From Patiria pectinifera (taxonomy: Eukaryota > Echinodermata > Asteroidea > Valvatida > Asterinidae), in the NCBI GenBank assembly GCA_029964075.1, contig CM057135.1:16766863-16830862 (forward strand): 64,000 nucleotides of DNA, given 5' to 3'. The number at the start of each line of letters is the position of its first letter. Positions within the stretch are counted from its first letter, which is position 1. A program made the translations under genes and the position numbers. Below are positions 58,189 through 64,000 of the stretch, piece by piece. The notes below the pieces were generated by a model. The model was not told where the DNA came from. It was given only the letters and a program-made list of their open reading frames with translations, and did no database searches.

Positions 58189-59449
58189 GACAACTGTTAT
58201 TACAATTTCAGTTTAGTTTAACTCGAGGATAAGATGTATTAGTGGGTTTGGATAAGTGTTGGAACAAAAGGGAGGAGTTGGAAATAATTGGTTGAAGGCT
58301 GGGAGGACCTTTGGTTGTGTGGAATTGCTTGTAGTCTGTTGAAGACCGGAACGGTGGGCCTGACTGCTGAGGTGATCGCATAACCACTGGACAAAATTGC
58401 GTGACCGGTTAACTCTACCCCGAGTTCCTGTGAGGTACACTTTAAGCTCACTTCCGCTAAATCTCTGAAAGGATAATTGCGGTCTACATTAATCTCTGTG
58501 AGGGTTACCCAGATTTGTGTTGGGATAATTGAGGTCCTGTTGAAGTTTGCTTGAGGTCCACCAAATCTAGGTGAGGGGAATTAGACTACAGATTTTTATT
58601 AAGTAGAGACTCAAAGTTTATCATTAAGTGGTGCAGTTGACCACCAAGATTTAATATACCCGTTTACTTTGTATGTGGTGCAGTTGACCACGTGAGGATT
58701 ATTGTAACCCTATATCATTCTAACGGGTGCAGTTGACCCTTATTTGTGATATTAGGAAATATTAGAACTGTGTATTATAAGTGGACCTCAATTACCCTCA
58801 CACAGAATTAGTGAACCTGAGGGGCCTCGTACCCGAGCGGTTAGAGCGTGGAGCTACGGAGTGGAAGGTTGGCGGTTCGAATCCCATACGAACCAAAAAC
58901 TGGAAAACTCTCTCTGACGACCCAACAGTAAAATGGGTACCCGATTCTTTCAGGGAAGGTAAGACGGCGAGAGGAGAGGACTTGGCCCCGCCACTGCCCC
59001 TACGGCCAGTAATGGCTATGGGATCTTTACCTTTACCTTTACCTATTATAAGTGTGTACATTGATTGATTGTGTATATAAAGATTATGGAATAGTTGATC
59101 AGAGAATAAGACCAATTATTGATCGTCCTTGAAAACATTTGTCTCTGTGATAATTATTTGGATCATTGTGAAGGTATAATTAATTAGTGCTCTGTTCGCA
59201 TTTGAGTCAAGCAATCACAAAACGGTGGTATATTTCCACCAAACGAACTGCCCCTAGGCTTAGTCCGCCGTTCGTTAACTATATCCCCCCTTGCGTCAGG
59301 GTAACCGCTCATCCTTGCACAAGGTTAATAAATATTTTTGTGGGATAATAGGAGTTGGCTAGAGTCCTGGGATAAAGAAGACCAGTCCCCCTGGGTCCTG
59401 CCAATCACTGGTTCCGCCACAAATAGTGTCAGGGGTCGGTTTCGCCTCA
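58164..59449 (+). repeat. 3' LTR of Gypsy element 2 (partial)
   Basis: Aligns with 51,516-52,392 and ends GTTTCGCCTCA followed by the ATAC duplication. It carries a SINE insertion at 58,784-59,044. Confidence 0.8.
58784..59044 (+). mobile_element. tRNA-derived SINE inserted in the 3' LTR
   Basis: Flanked by a perfect 10-bp duplication ATTATAAGTG (58,774-58,783 and 59,045-59,054). From 58,821 it has a tRNA-like head with an A box around TACCCGAGCGGTTAGAGCG and a perfect B box GGTTCGAATCC (58,874-58,884). The tail is (CTTTAC)n. Its first 37 bp are the reverse complement of an LTR segment found at about 51,826-51,862. Confidence 0.85.
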
Positions 59450-59453
59450 ATAC

Positions 59454-60373
59454 CAATCTCTGCCTCTGGGGTAAGTCAGTTGACCTCAAGTGCACACATT
59501 GCACATTCAAAGAAACATTGTTACACGTCCTCAATTACTGCCCAGTAATGCTCAATCAAGGCCGTTACACCTATCGCCACAACAATGTTTTACTGGAAAT
59601 CTGTAAATATATAGACAAAATGTACAACAGCTGCTCTTACCGCAAACTCTTTGCCTATCTCGATGGTAAACACGCTCCTGGTGGCAATATCATCTCGCCA
59701 TCCATACTACCAACCACACTTAAGCCAGACATTGTCATAACAGACAAACATAACAAAGACATCACCATAGTTGAATTAACGGTACCATTCGAAACTAACA
59801 TAACTAAAAGCCATGACTACAAAATGCAAAAATATGCCAACCTAACACGACATTTGCTTGAGATAGGTTTCAATTCCAAACTCATCGCCTTGGAAATAGG
59901 AAGTAGAGGCTTCATAGACGAAAACAATAAAACACAAATCCGCTTTCTATTAAATCTGATGACAAAAACCGAAATACGGCAACTCACCACTCACCTGTCA
60001 AAAACAGCACTGGTCTCATCCTTCGTTATCTTCTACTTAAAATACAGCCCCGTTTGGATTGATTCTCAAGCTTAAGGTATTCTTTCACATCGCCCATCCC
60101 ACTCATCAACATTCCCTTGACCTAGCCAAGCAATCGTTATTCACTGGTTTATGCTTTTCTTGTTGTGCTTTTCTTGTTATGCTAAAGTGTTAATTATTTA
60201 ATTTGTCAATTTGTCTCTTACTTGTACATTAATTTCTAGTTCCTTGCTTCATTGACATTTAGACTGTTTCTTTTGATTCGTCTTTCATGTTCATGATGTT
60301 CTAAATTTCCTCCATGTCTTTTGGTTGTTGTTGATTTATGATTAATGAATAAAAGACATGAATTAATTAATTA
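59454..60373 (+). mobile_element. R2/NeSL-like LINE, 3' fragment
   Basis: Reading from 59,454 to TAA at 60,073-60,075: NLCLWGKSVDLKCTHCTFKE, then TLLHVLNYC and RHNNVL, the CCHC finger typical of R2-type LINEs. Next come LKPDIVITDKHNKDITIVEL (PD-(D/E)xK), VPFETNITKSHDYKMQKYAN and IALEIGSRGF, the restriction-like endonuclease domain that nicks the target. A 3' UTR of about 290 bp ends in an ATTAATTAATTAAAG tail at ~60,373. The 5' part was lost on insertion (5' truncation, normal for LINEs), and Gypsy element 2 later entered this fragment. Confidence 0.75.
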
Positions 60374-60475
60374 AAGCATGTGAATGCTGTTATGGCATTC
60401 ATGTTCGCATGCCTTAATAGCATTCTCGATAGCATTCGAATGCTATAGCTCATTTACATAATTCGGGCTTCTTAC
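60374..60475. repeat. Palindromic GCATGC repeat element (right half)
   Basis: GCATGTGAATGCTGTTATGG, then TTCGCATGCCTTAATAGCAT and ATAGCATTCGAATGCTAT. These are the same dyad words as at 51,054-51,192. Confidence 0.65.
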
Positions 60476-60903
60476 ATGCTATAAGACTGCTATCTGATTG
60501 TTATCTTCAAGGAATGCCATGAAAAAGGCTTTAGGAAAGTATATATATGGCTTTTTGTGAATGCTATCAAATGGCAGTTTTTATAAAAAAACACAAGAAT
60601 AATCCAAAAAGCCCACTTTTTTAGATGAAAGTTATCGGAATATATATATATCCCAATCTTAAATGCTCTTTTTCATTAACATTATTTTGTTCAAAACATG
60701 TTTTGGCAGCAGTGTTCTTTAATTGGGGTTACTTATTGTTGTTTGATTTGTGTAATTCCACAACACATCACATGTACATTTGTTTGTGGTGCAAATCGAG
60801 GGTTTTCTATTGTTCCTCGTCATCAACCTGTGACAATCCTCAATTTACACCCTAAAAAAACCCACAGACACACAACTGACCCAAACGATAAAAATGTGCT
60901 TAC
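60476..60903. other. Stretch without a recognisable gene
   Basis: AT-rich. The short frames at 60,625-60,855 have no motif. A third exon of the integrase-core gene would be expected to the left of 60,904 but I do not see it. Confidence 0.35.
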
Positions 60904-61051
60904 TCTTGTAGATTTTGTTTGGATGTACGGCTGCCGGCTATAATTAACTCGCAAGTCGGTGTTCTTCTCTTGCATATATAAGGTCAAAAAGAACTCGGTC
61001 CCATGGTCTACACGAACTTGATCCCACATTACATACTCCAGTACAGCTGGC
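60904..61051 (-). CDS. Integrase-core (DDE) protein, downstream exon
   Basis: Acceptor TTTACTAG (rc) ahead of 61,051 and donor GTAAGC after 60,904; 148 nt. It encodes PAVLEYVMWDQVRVDHGTEF, then LTLYMQEKNTDLRVNYSRQP and YIQTKSTR. VRVDHGTEF carries the second catalytic Asp of the DDE fold. It completes a split codon from the exon at 63,509-63,702 (phase 2 joined by one base). The family (an rve-like domain in many uncharacterised marine-invertebrate proteins) is transposase-related. The third acidic residue, normally in N-x-R-x-E-R, should be in a later exon that is not seen. Confidence 0.65.
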
Positions 61052-62271
61052 CTAGTAAAAAATTTAAACAATTTGTTTACACTGTATGTCAAAAAGTGTG
61101 CATTGGTGCTATACTTTAGGCCAAATTTTCTCCTTCATGAGTATAACCAAATCACGCATGTAGCCAGAGTTCATCCATCACAATTGAGCTAAGTTGTTGC
61201 AGGAGCTACCGGTACCGGGAAGTATTGTTGCCATATGGAATATATTTTAGGAAGATGATAATTTAATCTGGGGTGGGCAATTAATCGGACTCTGTGGTCT
61301 GTGGCTAACTGTGGCCTATGTAACTGGTGCAGTATATGAGTCTAAAGCAATCTACATTATGAACACTCGGGGAAAGGGGTGGGGGTGCTCATCAGGATAC
61401 CGGTCGATGTACGGGAATATCAAAATATATTCAAACGTACATACTCGCGCTCACATCAAAACAGCGCATTTTTAAAGTTTTGTTTGTCCACTTTTGTAGT
61501 TGGGATGTTCGAAAAAATACATCAAACTCTTCCTTTTTTTCAATAGCCCCCCTCCCCATTCAAAAAGTGGAGGGGGGGGGGAATACCCCCATCGCCCCAG
61601 GATTTACGCCACGGGTACTAACTTATTAATATCCCCTGTTACCCACAAATTATCTGCAGAAGTGTGAAAAGACACACGCAGGAATACAATGGGTAATAAC
61701 ACGAATATTCAAAGTATAACACAAGTGATGCATTTTTCTGGAGTAAACATGATTAAAAAAAGACACAGTTAACACAGGTCTCATTTAAGGGGAATATACA
61801 ATAAATTGATGTTATTTTCCCAAATGGATGAATCTCACCCTCTGCAACAAAACTGATGAAAATGGCTCTATACAATTCGTCATGCTTTGTTTAGAGGCTC
61901 TGAAATGTTTGTTTAGTTTCATTTAAAAAAAACCCAGAGTTACAGTTATTTAGAATAAAATGTAGAACATTTTTTGGACACCTATTATGGGAATTGTTTT
62001 TGTTTGGCTAAAATAGCCCTTACATTTTGGTGACCCAAAACTGATAGAGCTTTCAAACGGTGTTTGTGTTCACAATTCTGACTTTGAAGGTAAATGAGTG
62101 ATTTGAATGATTCTTGTACTATTATAGGTAAATTTGTTAACTGGACTTTCATATCCTAGATTTGGAAAGTGCTACATGCAGAATTTCATTTACAAACAAT
62201 GTCCTAACATTTGGGTTTCTTTTTTTTTTAAATTGCCTTTAATATGAAGAATCTGTGCTATGCAATTTGTA

Positions 62272-62968
62272 TAGTCGGACTCCCTATTATCGCGGCATCC
62301 CTATTATCGCGGCATGGGAAATTTCTCTTTTTACAGTGTCAAAACTCCTTCAAGTGGCGTTTTTTATCCAGTTCACCAGTCATCAAGGATTTTCTACCGA
62401 GTTGTATAAAAAGGACGATTAAAAAATGTTGTGTCTTTCGGGACTTTTAACGATTTTAATAAATATTAACGTTTTCCAAAACTTGCAAAATTTTCCCTCA
62501 CCGTGTCTGCTAAAAGGTACCGTTTATATTTTAACATAAATCTTTAATTGCGCTCTGTCCATGAAAGTTTCATTGTCTTGTTCCCATTCTTCAGCTGCAA
62601 ATGTAAAATGAAGTCGAACGACGATATTTGCAGCGTGGAATCGTAACAACTTTTACGGGATCAAAATAAGCACCGCGCGTTAGCGAAAATAAAACGGCAC
62701 ACCGTGTAAAGTGAATGGCGCCCTCAATCGCCGATCAGTAGACTTGCCTCAGGGATTTGTGTTCTCCTTTCGGGGGAAGGGCAGGGTCTGAAGAAATCAT
62801 CCTTCAGACATTATCCTTCAGACATTTTGTCTTTAATCAACTTGAACGTTACAGGGAAAATATCAGACTTTATTCAGGGGGTGTTTTGGTCAAACATAAA
62901 CTATGAACAAAAAAGTTGGGATCATTATAAAAACCACTTCCCGCATACCGCGATAATAGGGAGTCCAC
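62272..62968. mobile_element. pogo-like non-autonomous element
   Basis: The left end TAGTCGGACTCCCTATTATC and the right end with its complement (CGATAATAGGGAGTCC) are inverted, in the style of pogo/Tigger termini. CCCTATTATCGCGGCAT is doubled at the left end, and a further right-end-like copy lies at 63,151-63,172. No transposase. Confidence 0.55.
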
Positions 62969-63419
62969 CTCCGTTCGCACACACCGCGCATGTCTATTTT
63001 CACAGGCATCGTACACGGAATAAATCACACCACCCGTCAGATTTTTTAATATTAATTTAAAAAGGCTCTTATACTACACATAAGACAGGACAATTCTGGA
63101 AGGTTAGTGGGCAATCTCTATTCCGAACGAGAAACGTGATAAGTACCGCGATAATACGGCGTTCCATCCTACTAAGTCTCAACATGATACAGACGTGCAT
63201 TACATGCAGCCCAATGAACTCACTGATTTTCTTTATGATAGTAAGTATTGCAACTTTTGCGCAATATTTGTAGTGTATAGGCCTACTTTTAAAATGTAAT
63301 TTGTAGTTTTGGTGTTTTTAACCTTTGTGATTTTTACCTCATCTATTTTTCAGTGGATATCTTTTATGTCAACTCTCTTGTAATTCAGCCTGTGGGCTGC
63401 TATAAGCAGTGTTTCAATA

Positions 63420-63446
63420 AACCACAATAATAATAATAATAAAACA
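63420..63446 (+). repeat. (AAT)n tract after an L2-like tail
   Basis: GCTATAAGCAGTGTTTCAAT leads into CCACAATAATAATAATAATA. It resembles the end of a LINE or SINE with an L2-type tail; no body is recognised. Confidence 0.35.
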
Positions 63447-63475
63447 ATTATTGCTTTTGAAATATCACTATCATG

Positions 63476-63524
63476 TAACTCACCTGTACACATTATCATG
63501 TAACTCACCTGTACACATTATCAT
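63476..63524 (-). repeat. 25-bp tandem duplication containing a splice donor
   Basis: TGTACAGGTGAGTTACATGA (rc) plus flanks is repeated twice in tandem, so two identical GTGAGT donors lie 25 nt apart. Use of the second would add 25 nt and shift the frame. Confidence 0.75.
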
Positions 63525-63702
63525 ATATCAGAAGGTTGTTTTTTACCGGCATGCTGCTCCAGCCCACAACCTTGCTGCTGTATCCATCAATGGCTAGCAC
63601 ATGTGTTACTCCAAACATGCACAGCTTTTCATTTTGGTCTACGTGCATCTTGTGTCCAAAACACTGGGCTAAATATGGGATGGGATTGACATTTTTGGCA
63701 CC
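63509..63702 (-). CDS. Integrase-core (DDE) protein, upstream exon
   Basis: Acceptor TTTTAAAG (rc) just right of 63,702; donor GTGAGT left of 63,509. 194 nt, entering phase 0 and ending in phase 2. It encodes GAKNVNPIPYLAQCFGHKMH, VDQNEKLCMFGVTHVLAIDG and YSSKVVGWSSMPVKNN, ending LLIYDNVYR. HVDQNEK and LAIDGYS are the first beta strands and catalytic Asp region of the integrase-core fold. It may be a domesticated transposase gene, since it has introns and no visible damage. Confidence 0.65.
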
Positions 63703-63844
63703 CTTTAAAAAAAAAATTAATACAACAATTTGAAAATGATGTAGTTTTATTGAAGTAGAAAGAACTTCAAATGTTGGTATTATTCAAATACAACATTCAG
63801 TGAATCTGACATACATGTACATGTAATATGAATTTCCTGAAAAA

Positions 63845-64000
63845 ACAAACTTCTTCAGGGGGTAAAAACATATCCCTTTCCTTTGAAAAGATGCTGACTC
63901 CTTTTAGCTTCTGTACACGTTCATTGTATACAAGTGTATACCCATCCTTGTTGAGAACTGTAGTACTTTGAGGCTACCAACTGAACTGATAATGCCTCTA
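63845..64000 (-). other. Possible coding stretch at the window edge
   Basis: The minus strand is open from the edge and reads TTVLNKDGYTLVYNERVQKL and then KGVSIFSKERDMF. It might be an upstream exon of the integrase-core gene, but there is no motif and the exon limits are unclear. Confidence 0.25.

Larger units (their letters stand above)
51204..59449 (+). mobile_element. Ty3/Gypsy LTR retrotransposon 2, broken
   Basis: Fossil, plus strand. The target duplication ATAC is at 51,200-51,203 and 59,450-59,453. The 5' LTR spans 51,204-52,392 (TGTGGCG...CCACA). A primer-binding site TGGTGTCAGAAGTGGGA follows at 52,395. Then come Gag with a zinc-knuckle remnant (about 53,137-54,350), protease/RT (54,506-55,856), RNase H/integrase (55,838-57,608), a region with C2H2-like finger signatures (57,812-58,110) and a partial 3' LTR (58,164-59,449) that carries a SINE. 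The LTRs differ by indels and substitutions, so it is not recent. The coding parts are broken in several places. Confidence 0.85.
61052..63508. other. Intron between integrase-core exons
   Basis: Contains a pogo-like element (62,272-62,968), a G-run near 61,574-61,583 and AT-rich DNA. No coding exon seen. Confidence 0.4.

Noticed and set aside
58821-58895. Functional tRNA gene
   Set aside because: A and B boxes are present, but the acceptor ends do not pair well and it is the head of a SINE with target duplications and a CTTTAC tail.

Overview
This is a gene-poor, transposon-dense stretch of animal nuclear DNA. It is AT-rich, full of TACATGTA-type words, and has introns with ordinary GT-AG borders. 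The families present (a non-LTR element with an R2-like endonuclease, Ty3/Gypsy, a DIRS/Ngaro-type tyrosine-recombinase element, CACTA, hAT, pogo-like and PIF/Harbinger-like MITEs, tRNA-SINEs with an L2-type tail) suggest a marine invertebrate deuterostome, most likely an echinoderm. The species is an inference and is not proven by the sequence.

Layout. 1-4.25 kb: the edge holds the tail of an exo-endonuclease-phosphatase domain of the kind carried by Helentron-like elements, then no recognisable gene. 4,264-11,569: a 7.3-kb palindromic element with matching ends (5'-AGT...ACT-3'), a perfect 6-bp target duplication, a C2H2 zinc-finger gene in each arm and two facing arrays of a 21-bp repeat. 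11.6-16.3 kb: a pogo-like MITE, then a tandem-repeat element built from short hairpins, a GGC microsatellite and ~175-bp core repeats, resembling Helentron-associated (HINE/pearl) elements. 16.3-19.85 kb (minus): a broken YR retroelement with recombinase and SGNH hydrolase parts. 19.87-23.57 kb (minus): a multi-exon, decayed CACTA (TNP2-like) transposase. 23.6-28.75 kb: YY1-like motifs, a three-copy local duplication, a small foldback and a 1.7-kb long-inverted-repeat element carrying a SINE.

28.9-48.9 kb (plus): the main host gene, a BEN-domain protein of at least eight exons whose phases agree at every internal junction. Its large intron holds a broken Ty3/Gypsy element (30.2-38.5 kb, minus) with a Harbinger-like MITE, and an L2/CR1-type LINE (38.7-41.9 kb, minus). 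A 1-kb hAT-like element with a perfect 8-bp target duplication sits inside a 39-nt exon of this gene. A proline/asparagine minisatellite exon carries an in-frame TGA, and the last BEN exon changes frame. The gene is therefore either a recent pseudogene or relies on exon skipping.

50.9-60.5 kb is a four-layer nest: a palindromic GCATGC repeat element, split by an R2-like LINE fragment, split by a Ty3/Gypsy element with 4-bp target duplications, whose 3' LTR was entered by a tRNA-SINE. 60.9-63.7 kb (minus) holds two phase-matched exons of an integrase-core (DDE) protein, with a pogo-like element in the intron between them and a tandemly duplicated splice donor. No rRNA, CRISPR or bacterial-type feature is present.
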